This document shows, one piece after another, positions 1 to 9,200 of a DNA stretch of 64,000 bases. Every line of letters begins with the position of its first letter. Positions within the stretch are counted from its first letter, which is position 1. This DNA is from Opitutaceae bacterium (lineage in GTDB: Bacteria > Verrucomicrobiota > Verrucomicrobiia > Opitutales > Opitutaceae). The notes beneath the pieces are model-generated. The model was not told the DNA's origin. It made no database searches and saw only the letters and a list, made by a program, of their open reading frames with translations. The position numbers were made by a program, and so were the translations under genes. The stretch is taken from positions 16,919 through 80,918 of the forward strand of contig JADJTK010000027.1 in assembly GCA_016711225.1 (NCBI GenBank), read 5' to 3'.

Positions 1-1002
1 GGCCAACACCAGATTGGCGCCCTGCGCGTCGCGCCACAGCCCGGGCCGGTAACCCCAGAGCGTGATCCCGATGACCGAGGGATGATTCCACAGGAGGGGG
101 AAGACCCGCATGTACTCGCCCACCTGCACCGAGTCGTTGGGCCCGTCGATATCCATCTCGGTGATCATGATGGGCAGTCCGGTGGCGGCGAGGGTCGCCA
201 GATTGGCCGCAATGGTGGAAGCGGAGGCCCCCGAGGTTTCGAAGGCGTGGGCCTGGGTCGAAATCACGTCGACGAGGTTCTCGGCCTTGAGCAGGTTGAC
301 GATCTGGACGTAGCGGGCCGTCATGCCGCCGTCGTTCAACAAGCCATACTCGTTGAGGACCAGGTCCTTGCCCGGGAAATAGCGACGGGCGAGGCGGAAG
401 GACTCCACCAGCCATTCCCACCCGGAGGCACCGGCGCCGCCGAGCGCGTCCGAATAATTGGCCGCCCGCGTGGTGGAAAAAGCGATAACCTCGCCGTTGG
501 GCGGGGCATGAAGCGGCTCATTGACGACTTCAACGTAATCGAGATCGGGATAACGGGCGGCCACCGCGGCGAACCATTCCTCGATTTCCGCCCTCTTTTC
601 CTCCGTCGTAAGCGCGCTGATCCAGGAAGGCTGTTGGCTGCCCCAGACGAGGATGTGGAAACGGACGAGGAGGCCGTTGGCCTTTGCGTAGTTGTACGCG
701 GCGTCCATTTCCCCCCAGCTCATCACATCGCGCGTGCGCTCCACGCTGCCCCATTTTCCACCGTTCTCCGGGGTGACCTGATTGAAGTAGGCCGCGAGAT
801 TCGGCGCCTGCCCTGAACTGTACGCGCACCCCAGAAAGAGGCTCTTGCCTTGGGCGATGGGCGGCCCCACCGGGGTAAACGCGGCGGCGAGCGTCGAGGC
901 AAGACAAGTGGCTAGCGCCAGAGAAAGCGCGGTAAGGAGGGGCAGCCGTGCTGCCGGAGTGCGGCAAACCGTGGCGGAAGTCGGGGTGACGTTCGGATTC
1001 AT
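1..1002 (-). CDS. GH10 endo-beta-1,4-xylanase, C-terminus beyond window
   Basis: The frame is open from an ATG at 1002 to the window edge (334 codons, no stop), so the C-terminus is missing. Residues 1 to about 40 form an export signal: basic stretch, long Leu/Ala core, AAA before the mature part. The rest matches GH10 xylanases in order: VTPENGGKW (family VTPEN-x-x-KW), HILVW with the conserved His and Trp of the -1 subsite, the acid/base Glu in VVNEP, the nucleophile Glu in ITEMDI, then a GITLWGY segment near the barrel end. GH10 enzymes cleave internal xylan bonds. Oddities are Gly where most members have the second His of HTLVWH, and Gly-Gly in the ENEMK position. It lies downstream of a hybrid kinase gene on the same strand. 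Family assignment is firm; exact specificity is inferred. Confidence 0.88.
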   Translation of the reverse strand, partial: MNPNVTPTSATVCRTPAARLPLLTALSLALATCLASTLAAAFTPVGPPIAQGKSLFLGCAYSSGQAPNLAAYFNQVTPENGGKWGSVERTRDVMSWGEMDAAYNYAKANGLLVRFHILVWGSQQPSWISALTTEEKRAEIEEWFAAVAARYPDLDYVEVVNEPLHAPPNGEVIAFSTTRAANYSDALGGAGASGWEWLVESFRLARRYFPGKDLVLNEYGLLNDGGMTARYVQIVNLLKAENLVDVISTQAHAFETSGASASTIAANLATLAATGLPIMITEMDIDGPNDSVQVGEYMRVFPLLWNHPSVIGITLWGYRPGLWRDAQGANLVLA

Positions 1003-1308
1003 GGGGTGAGACGGGGTAGGTGCGGGAGAAGGAACGGAACAGGCTCGAAAGGTCGAGCGCAGGCTTGCGGAGGTTCTAATATTCGTACGGTTTCGCGCCT
1101 GAAGGTTCCCAGCCAGCGGACGGAGGGCCGCACACGGGCACTCCCGCCGCCCCGGCACAGGGCGGAGCCGGGCACCCACGATGGCTCTCAAGTCGGAGTG
1201 CGACCAGGTGTCGCATCAGCCGAACGACGGTCAACCAGCGAAGGGGCGCGCGAAGGCCCGCCGGTTCGCGCCGCCTCGCGCCGCCGGAGAAGCGCAGCAC
1301 TGCGGTCT
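1003..1308. other. Intergenic region upstream of the xylanase
   Basis: This gap of 306 bases separates the xylanase start from the hybrid kinase stop, both on the minus strand. No convincing ORF, hairpin terminator or strong promoter is visible. A short inverted pair, GGCTCGAAAGGTCGAGC-like, lies near 1037-1055. It presumably holds the xylanase promoter. Confidence 0.4.
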
Positions 1309-4300
1309 TCATCGCTCGCCCTCAGAGAGCACTCGCCCGATGCATTCCATGAGCTTCTCTACCGCGTAGGGCTTCTCGACCCTGCCGCGGAAGCCGTACT
1401 CCCCAAAATTGGCCATCACCGGATCGTTCGAATAACCGCTCGAGACGATGGCCCGAATCGTCGGATCGAGCCGGCGCAACGTTTCCATCGCCTCCCGTCC
1501 GCCCATGCCGCCCGGCACCGTGAGGTCCATGATCGTGAGAGCGAACGGCCGGCCCTCGTCGCGTGCCTCCGTATACGCCCGGATCGCCGCCGCGCCATCG
1601 GCCACGGCCACTGGGTCCAGGCCGAGGCGGCGCAGCAGTGACACCACCAACCGACGGATATCCTCCTCGTCGTCGAGCACCAGCACCCGCCCGCTCAGGC
1701 GGGTCGGCACGACGGCCCGCGCCGTCGCCGGCTCCGCGGCCTCCCCGGCGGCCGCCGGCAACCAGATCCGGAAGACGGTTCCGTGCCCCAACGTCGACTG
1801 GACCTCGATGTGCCCGCGATGGCGAAGCACAATGGAATGCACCGTCGCGAGTCCGAGCCCGCTGCCGCCCTTCTTTGTCGTGAAATACGGATCGAAGAGC
1901 TTCGCCAGCACTGCCACCGCCATGCCCGGTCCGGTGTCGGCCAACGTCAACACGACGTAGCGTCCAGCAGGGAGCGCGGCGACCTCGTTGGCCGCGAGGG
2001 TCGTATTGCGCGCCTTCACCCGCACGACACCGCCTTGGGGCATCGCCTGCGCGGCATTGAGCACCAGGTTGTGCACGACCTGCCCGATCTGGCCGCGATC
2101 AACATCGGCCGCCCAAAGCCCGGCTTCGAAATCGTAGTCACACTTCACCGCCGAACCGCGCAACACGAACTCCGCGGCCTCGCGCACGATCTCCGGCACC
2201 ACCTCCGCCGCCCGCAGTGGGTCGCCACCTTTCGCGAAGGTCAGCAACTGGTGAGTCAGATCGCGGGCGCGCTGGGCGCCGCGTTCGGCATCGCGCAGGC
2301 AATCGCCGGCCACTGCCATTGCCTGCTCCTCAAGCATGGTCAGCGTGATGTTTCCCATCACCACGGTAAGCAGATTGTTGAAGTCGTGCGCAATGCCGCC
2401 GGCCAGCAGACCGAGCGACTCGAGTTTGGCGGCCTTCTGCAGCTCGGCCTCGAGCTTCGCCTGATTTTCGAGCTGGGCGCGAATCTGCTCGGTCTGCGCG
2501 CGCACCCGGCGGCGCAGAGTCGTCGCCCACAGCAACGCGAGACCGGCGCCGACACCGATCACTGCCAGTGCCCCCAGCGCGCGCCCGCCGGTGAACCACG
2601 GCGGGCCGGTGAGCTCCACGAGATCGCCCGCGTCGCGCAGCTGCAGCAGAAAGCCGCTCGGTCGCCCGTACACGTCAAACTCCATGCGATACACACCGGT
2701 GAACTGCACAGTGCCGCCGCGCCGCAGCGCGGAGCGAACGCCGGCGGCCTGCGGCATGATCGCCATGAACCGCTCGTCGCCCGATTTCAGCAGCAAATGC
2801 AGTTCGTCCCCGGTGCCGAGAATCTCATCCAGCAGCCCGATGCCGCGCACGAGCTGGTTGTCCCACGCCGGCGTCGGCTTCGGCCCTACCGGCAACTCCA
2901 GGGGCACCGGGGAGCTCTGGTCGGCCACCCGCCGCACCTGCGCTTCGCGCAACACGATCCGGCTCCCTTGGCGCCCTGGAAAACCGACCACCTCGACACT
3001 GTCGCCCGGCGACCACTTCGCTGGCGCCCGCGCGAGCACCTCCAGGCCGGCGGCACCGTCCTGCACCACCAGCCAGCGGCCGGGATCCGCATAAGTCACT
3101 ACTCCCAGGACTCGCAGCCGCCGATACGGCGTCTGGAGCGGACCGAAACGGCGCAGCGACGCCATCGGCACCACCGCCCCGGCAAACGGATCCGCGGTGG
3201 CCGGCTCTTCGACCGCGATATCGCGCCGTGTCGCCACCAGCAACTGGATGCCAGCGAGCTCGCCACGTTCGTCTGCCACGGCCGTGCAAACCCCGCGCAA
3301 CCGCACCACCGCACCCTGCAGTTCATCCAGCGAGGCCGGGGTGATCATGCGCGCGGTGAATTCACCAGCTGGTGTCGTGAGCTCCAGCTCCGTCCACGGC
3401 CCCTCGGTCCGCACCTCCCGCAAGAAGCCGCGCAGCTCCAGGCGGCAGGCCTCCTCCGCTCCGCTTTGCGCCTGATCGAGCGTGATCAGCCGAGGTTCTG
3501 GCAACTGCATCGACCCCTCGGTGGCGAAATTCTCGAACTCAACCAACGGAGCAAAATCCCCGGCCCCGGTCCGCCCTGTCACCCGCACCGAAGTCCCGAG
3601 CAAGGGCGGCCGCAGCGTCCACGGCCCTTGGCTGCGGATGCACACGCCTCGCGTCGAGTCCTGAATATAGAAGTACGGTACATCGGGGCTGGACCACGTC
3701 ACTACGCCCCACAATTCAACGCGGTGGCCGCGGCGCGCCTCGTCAAGTCCCAGTTCGAGCACCTGGGCGATCCGGCGCAGCTTAAACCGCACCCCGTCCT
3801 CCGGCGTCGGAGCCGGGCCGCGGCGGCGCCAGAGCCCCTCCGTCAAGACGATCTCCGGCCCGCGGCGTTGCAGGCGACCGACCACCTCGACCTCATCCCC
3901 GGGCTGCACCGGCCCGGTCTGGGCAGAAAGGACCAGGATCTGGTTACTCTCGTCCCACACCACAATGGAGCGGCCGGAATCGGTGGCCCGGACTTCTCCG
4001 CGCACCAGCACCACTTCTCCCTCCGGCTGGCTCCGCAGGCGCTCGCCGCCCACCTCCTCGCGTTCAAACCGCGCGTCGCTGGCGAACGATGAGAGCACGC
4101 GCGTGGCGGCGAAACCACCCACCCAAAGATCATCTCCGCCGATCGTCCCGTCGGCAGTCTTGCGAAGAAAAAGCAGACCGGTCACCTCGACGACCTGCGC
4201 GGTGTAATCGGGGATGGCCGCGCCCTCCTCGGCTAACACCGTCGCCAAGGCCGCCCGACCATCCACCACCATGCTGAGCCGCACATGCCGCGAATCGACC

Positions 4301-4797
4301 TCAACCTGCTTCTCCACCAAGCCCGCCACCGTCACGAGACTCTCATGATAGCGCTCGGCCAGGTCCGGACGGCCGGTGATGACCGGCGGCTGGCGTGGCG
4401 GGGCTTCGCCGACCACCGTCAGCCGAAGGTCCTCCGGCTCAAAACCGCGGGTCGGCAGCACGCGGCACTCGAGCCGCACGAGTTGACCCACCCGTACCGG
4501 AAAAGTGGCTGTACCGAGGTTGCAGTAGAGCGGCATCCCCTCGTTTTCGAGCCACATCACCCGCCACAGCGGATCGTAGAAGAGCACCTCGGCCTCGAAC
4601 CGCACCTCGTGTTCCCGATGGCGCGCCGCCTCGTCGAGATTCCAGAAGCTGCGATAGTTGACCAGCACCGGCCGGGGCTCGGCTGGTGCCACCAGCGGCA
4701 CCGCCTCGGCGTCCGCGCCGCAGCCAGGCGCTGCCCCCACCGCCACCAGCGATAGCAGTAGGAACAAACGGCTGAAAGAAGAGGAACAAGGCGACAT
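1309..4797 (-). CDS. Hybrid histidine kinase with large exported sensor region and receiver domain
   Basis: This is a 1162-residue sensor kinase. The N-terminus has a hydrophobic export segment ending in a possible lipobox-like AAPGC (Cys26). About 700 residues of repeated OB-like beta modules follow, each with a pattern like G-V-V-T-...-VQD-...-GD-VEVVG. One membrane helix lies near residues 745-768, followed by a short coiled coil. The HisKA box is LAGGIAHDFNNLL with His as phosphoacceptor, the NtrB-like type. The HATPase domain shows N-A-A-Q-A, DTGPGM, FDPYFTTK and GSGLGL. The final 125 residues are a receiver domain with LDDEED and phosphoacceptor Asp in IMDLTVPGG. The ligand is unknown. 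The downstream xylanase suggests, but does not prove, a polysaccharide or sugar signal. Confidence 0.85.
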   Translation of the reverse strand: MSPCSSSFSRLFLLLSLVAVGAAPGCGADAEAVPLVAPAEPRPVLVNYRSFWNLDEAARHREHEVRFEAEVLFYDPLWRVMWLENEGMPLYCNLGTATFPVRVGQLVRLECRVLPTRGFEPEDLRLTVVGEAPPRQPPVITGRPDLAERYHESLVTVAGLVEKQVEVDSRHVRLSMVVDGRAALATVLAEEGAAIPDYTAQVVEVTGLLFLRKTADGTIGGDDLWVGGFAATRVLSSFASDARFEREEVGGERLRSQPEGEVVLVRGEVRATDSGRSIVVWDESNQILVLSAQTGPVQPGDEVEVVGRLQRRGPEIVLTEGLWRRRGPAPTPEDGVRFKLRRIAQVLELGLDEARRGHRVELWGVVTWSSPDVPYFYIQDSTRGVCIRSQGPWTLRPPLLGTSVRVTGRTGAGDFAPLVEFENFATEGSMQLPEPRLITLDQAQSGAEEACRLELRGFLREVRTEGPWTELELTTPAGEFTARMITPASLDELQGAVVRLRGVCTAVADERGELAGIQLLVATRRDIAVEEPATADPFAGAVVPMASLRRFGPLQTPYRRLRVLGVVTYADPGRWLVVQDGAAGLEVLARAPAKWSPGDSVEVVGFPGRQGSRIVLREAQVRRVADQSSPVPLELPVGPKPTPAWDNQLVRGIGLLDEILGTGDELHLLLKSGDERFMAIMPQAAGVRSALRRGGTVQFTGVYRMEFDVYGRPSGFLLQLRDAGDLVELTGPPWFTGGRALGALAVIGVGAGLALLWATTLRRRVRAQTEQIRAQLENQAKLEAELQKAAKLESLGLLAGGIAHDFNNLLTVVMGNITLTMLEEQAMAVAGDCLRDAERGAQRARDLTHQLLTFAKGGDPLRAAEVVPEIVREAAEFVLRGSAVKCDYDFEAGLWAADVDRGQIGQVVHNLVLNAAQAMPQGGVVRVKARNTTLAANEVAALPAGRYVVLTLADTGPGMAVAVLAKLFDPYFTTKKGGSGLGLATVHSIVLRHRGHIEVQSTLGHGTVFRIWLPAAAGEAAEPATARAVVPTRLSGRVLVLDDEEDIRRLVVSLLRRLGLDPVAVADGAAAIRAYTEARDEGRPFALTIMDLTVPGGMGGREAMETLRRLDPTIRAIVSSGYSNDPVMANFGEYGFRGRVEKPYAVEKLMECIGRVLSEGER

Positions 4798-5073
4798 GGC
4801 AACGAACAGGCGGAACCCGTCGACATCCCTTCGGCCGTTTTGGGCGGGAATTCACCGTTTCGTGAGTTGGCCTCATTTGGGCCCACGCTTGCCCCCGCCG
4901 ATTCGCGCCCCGGGTTTCGGTCGGCAAAGGGCGCGTCGCCCGAACGGGCCAGCCCCACCCTGCGCGGTTCACACCCGCTGCCCCGCGGGCATCGCACCCG
5001 GGCTCGGCCGCCCAGCACGAGGCTCCGCGTCATCGGAACTGCCGCCGCAACCTGGTGTCGCTGGGCCACCACC

Positions 5074-5829
5074 ATGCGTATTGCCCTCCTCCTGCTCCTG
5101 ACCGCCTCAAGCCTGCGCGCCGACTCGCTCTCCGCCCTGCGCGATTCGCTGCGACTCGCCGGCGACGATCCGGTCAACGCCGTCATCGACTTCAGTTTTG
5201 CCGAAACCAACGGCGACGAGAAGAAGCCAAACACCGTCGAAGGCCGGGCCTGCGCCACCGTCAGCCTCGGCGCTGCGGGCCTGAACGTGGCATGGAGCCC
5301 CGAGCAACTTGACGCCGCCGTACGCGAACAACGGGAAGGAGCCGGCAAAGCCCACCATCCCGAGCCCACCCGGCAGGCGATGTCCCGGCTGGGGGCGACC
5401 CAGATCTACGACTACATCGATGCCTCGGGCGGACTGTTGCAGCGCCTCGAGACGGCCACGCTGCAGGGCGAAAAGGAAGACAGCTGGCAGGGGCAACCTG
5501 CCCGCTTGCTTACCTTTAGGATCGATCCGCCGCTCAGCGCGGAGGACCGCAAGATGATCAAGCAAATCGAGGCCAGCGCCAAAGTCTGGATTGCCCCCGA
5601 CGGCACTCCCCTCGCGGCCGAAAGTGCGCTGCGGCTCAAGGGACGGGCGATGGTCGTGATCAGCTTCGAGCATTCCGAGGCGGAGCAGTTCACCTTCGCC
5701 CGCGCCGGCGACCGCCTCGTGATCACCTCCCACCAGCGTGAAACCGCCGACAACGGGGGAGGCCAGCACCAGAAATCAAAGACAACCGCGACCCTGCAAC
5801 TCGCCGGGCTCCCGCTCGCGGCAAAGTGA
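5074..5829 (+). CDS. Exported protein of unknown function
   Basis: 251 residues from the ATG at 5074. That start is chosen because it opens a clean signal peptide (MRIALLLLLTASSLRA) with a likely cleavage after ALRA-like residues near 16-17. An upstream in-frame ATG at 4840 would only add a low-complexity basic leader. The mature part is hydrophilic, alternates beta-like and acidic segments, and ends in a Lys/Thr-rich stretch. No catalytic motif or known family was recognised. It is divergent from the hybrid kinase gene with 276 bases between them, so the two may share a control region. It resembles outer-membrane lipoprotein carrier-like or periplasmic beta proteins only vaguely, so no function is assigned. 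Confidence 0.6.
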   Translation: MRIALLLLLTASSLRADSLSALRDSLRLAGDDPVNAVIDFSFAETNGDEKKPNTVEGRACATVSLGAAGLNVAWSPEQLDAAVREQREGAGKAHHPEPTRQAMSRLGATQIYDYIDASGGLLQRLETATLQGEKEDSWQGQPARLLTFRIDPPLSAEDRKMIKQIEASAKVWIAPDGTPLAAESALRLKGRAMVVISFEHSEAEQFTFARAGDRLVITSHQRETADNGGGQHQKSKTTATLQLAGLPLAAK

Positions 5830-6268
5830 GCCCCCGCCCGGGCAAATCCCGGCCGACACCCGAGCTTCGAAGCGCCAGAATTCATCGCCTCCCGCGCGGG
5901 TGAAGGTGGATCGCGTTGACCTCCAATCGGTTGCCGAGTTTGGGCGGTCTGCTGCTTGCCCGCCGAACGCTCGGCCGGGGCAATCCGTCGCGAATCTAAA
6001 AACCGGAGCCAAAGCCAACACGAGGCAACGAAGAGTGTCCAAGTTGGAAGACCCGAATCCCAGGCCTCGAGCTTCAGCTGCCCGGCGACCGGCCATCTCC
6101 CTCGCCCGGAGGGCGCTGATCGCCCTTCTTTCGAAGTTCCTTTGTTCCTTTCGTTGCCTTCTGTCGGCTGCGAGGTCCGGGATGAGCGCATGCCCGATCG
6201 CCCGTCTGGGACGGGCCCGCAGTGCTCGGAACGGAACGCCGGTCGCCGACCGGCGCCCCCCTCGCCCA
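5830..6268. repeat. Gene-free stretch with decayed short repeats
   Basis: There is no gene here. At 5904-5934 lies a degenerate copy of the GGTGGACCGCGTTGACCTC palindrome family also found at 19077 and 57219. At about 6025-6045 (GAGGCAACGAAGAG) and 6131-6166 (reverse orientation, TTCGTTGCCTTCTGTC) are inverted copies of a GGCAACGAAGG-like repeat. A perfect GCCGGTCGCCGACCGGC palindrome lies near 6237-6255. The segment sits between convergent genes. Confidence 0.55.
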
Positions 6269-9200
6269 TCAAGGCCCAACCACGAGCGCACTGGTCACAT
6301 CCGTGCCAGCGTCGTTGGCGAGCCGGCACTGAATGGCCTTCGCGGCAGCGCCCCGACCACACGAATCCTGTCCGGCGCCCATCTGCACCTCAGCCAAACC
6401 ACCGACCGTGATGCTGTCGCCGCTAGGCTGCGCGAGGTCACTGCCGGCAATCTTGACCTTCACCGTCCCGCCGGACCCGAAGTAGAGATACGGTTGCGCC
6501 GTGGCACTGGAGGCAATCCCGTGGACGACCACCAACCCGCCCACACTGGCAACATTGGGCGCATAGATCCCAGTGTAGCCCAGCGTGGCATTGTAGTTGG
6601 CGTTACCCTGATGGATTCCGCCGAGTGCGCCGTCCGCGGAAATAATACCTGCCGCCGCCACGTCAGCCCAACCCGCGTAAGTCACGTCCGGGCGGGTCAC
6701 TCCAGGATTAGTGGCCGTGCCCACCGAATAGATCGTGAAGTGGGTCGACGCATCAGCGCCGGCGAGGATGATCGTCGCTTTGCCCTTCATATACTGGATG
6801 CCGCTCTGGTTGTAGAGAGCCGGGGCCATCGGGCCGGTGGCGTTGGCCACGTTGACGGTGATTGCACCGGCACCTGACATCTCCACCTGCACGATACTGC
6901 CGTTGTCACCAAGGTAGGACATGCGCGCGATCTGGCCGGAGTCGGCTGTGAAGGTGCCAGCCGCACCCGTGAGCAAGAACTGGTCATAGACGGCGCCGTT
7001 GGGATGACGGATATCCTGCCATTCAGTCCGGGTCGTGACCGCACCGGTGGTGCGCTGGCCCGCAGCGGGGACGACCCCGACGACGACGGGCGCCGACAGC
7101 GTATCCCCGCTGGGCCCAAAGAGCTGCACATCGTAGAGCCCCGCCTCGGACGATCCGACACTGGCAAAGGCAAGCGTAGACGCGGTCGCGCCGGCGACCG
7201 GCACCCCACCCCGGGACCACTGATAACCATTGACTCCCGTCGCCGTGACCCCAACCGAACCCGATTCTCCGGCGACCAACTCCAGCGTTCGTGGCTGACC
7301 CGGTGCATTCACCGTCAAGGAAGCCGGCCGAGACGTGATAGAGCCGAAGGTATTCGACACCTCCACCTCGTAGGCGCCCGCATCCTCAAGGGTAAGCATG
7401 TCGATAGTCAGAGTCGGCGCGATTGCGCCCGTGACCGGCGTTCCATTCCGCCGCCATTGATAGGCAAATGGCCGTGCCCCCGAAGCCTCCACGGCAAACG
7501 CGACCGATTGGTTCACGGATCGACTCGCGCCTAGAGGTTGAGTTACGACCACAGGGGCTGACACATCCTGAAGTACGAGGTTGAAGAATCCATTGGCGGC
7601 CATCGCGAATACATTCGCTGGTTGTACAGCTGGTGTGGTCTGGCCGTCATTGTTCGAACCCCAACAGTGGACAAAGCCATCCGCATCCAGCGTCATAGCA
7701 TGGCCGAAACCTACGGCCACCCCAGAGGCTCGCGGAAGGCCTTGCGGAACAGACGTCTGGCCGTAGCTACGGTCTCCCCAAACGACCACCGTGCCATCGC
7801 CTTTCAGTGCCGCCGTTTGGTTTCCGGCAGCGGCAATTGACACAACCCCGGTCAGTCCAGAGGGCACATCGCACTGCCCCCTGCTATTGTCTCCCCAGAC
7901 AGCGACAGTACCATCACCCCGTAGGGCCACGGAATGATCGACTCCGGCGGCAATCGCGATCACTCCCTGCAATCGATCGAGATTCAGTAAAGCTCCAGTG
8001 GATTCGCGGCCCCATCCTGCAACAGTCCCATCATTGCGCAGCACGAGGACATGCGCATAGCCCGCGGCTACAGCGACGACATTGGATAGCCCCTGCGGGA
8101 CTACTGACTCACCATGTTCACCAAAACCCCATCCACGCACTGTCCCATCTGAACGCAGAGCCATGGAGTATTCGCCCCCGGCCGCGACTGCGACCACATC
8201 ATCGATCTCGATTGGAACCCTCGCTGCGGGCGTTCCCGGCGTATTCCATCCGACGACCGTACCGTTACGCCTAAGCGCGAGCGAGTGGTAGAGCCCCGCC
8301 GAAACTGAAACCACATCACTCAACCCTGAGGGAACACCGATTTCACCTTGGGAGTTCGCACCCCATGCGCCCACGGCAGTGAGAGCCGGTGTCACAGTAA
8401 CAAAGATCGGGACGCTCCGACCGGTTCCGTAGTCGTCAGTAATCCGAGCAATGTACCATCCACTATCAGCCAGCCGCGCACTGCCAATCGTGTAGCTGCT
8501 AGACGTGGCACCGGAAATCGGGATCCCGTTATGGACCCATTGATAGCTAAGCGGTCCGGTACCAACCGCCGCCACCTCCAGCCTGGTCGGCTCGCCAGGG
8601 CCCACCACGTTGCGAGTAGCCCCGACCGAAGCGGCCGTTGGAAGAGGGTTCACGACCAGTGGCGCTGGCGCACTCGCGGTCTGGCCCTTGTAGTTGTCGA
8701 TCAGCACATCGTAGGTCCCTGCGTCCGCCAGCTTGACCCGATCGATCGAGTAGGCCGAAGCAGTCGCCCCTTCGATGGCCACTCCATTCTTGCGCCATTG
8801 GAAAGTGAAGGGCCCTCGCCCCGTCGCAAGTACGGACCAAGACACCGGCTGCTCTTCAGCGGCGGCGAGGCGGACTGGCTGTTGCACGATGGCCGGAGCC
8901 CGGTCAGATGTCGCATCCCTTAACGCCAAGGAGAAGCCGCTCCCCGCCGCGATCTGGAAGACGTTCGGAAGCTCGGAAGGCACTGTCGCTTCGCCCGTGA
9001 GGTTGGAGCCCCACGCGACCACCGTACCATCCGCTTTCAAGGCCAGCGAATGCCGAGCCCCGCATGCGATTGCCACGACACCCGACAAGCCCGCTGGCAC
9101 ATTGGTTTGTCCGTCGGTATTATCTCCCCACGCCACGACGGTGCCATCCGCCTTCAAAGCCAATGTGTGCTTGAAGCCGCAGGCCAAAGCCGTGACACCT

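Noticed and set aside
1783..4092. 769-residue plus-strand open frame
   Set aside because: It is the complement of the hybrid kinase gene and contains no recognisable domain; long shadows are expected at this GC content.
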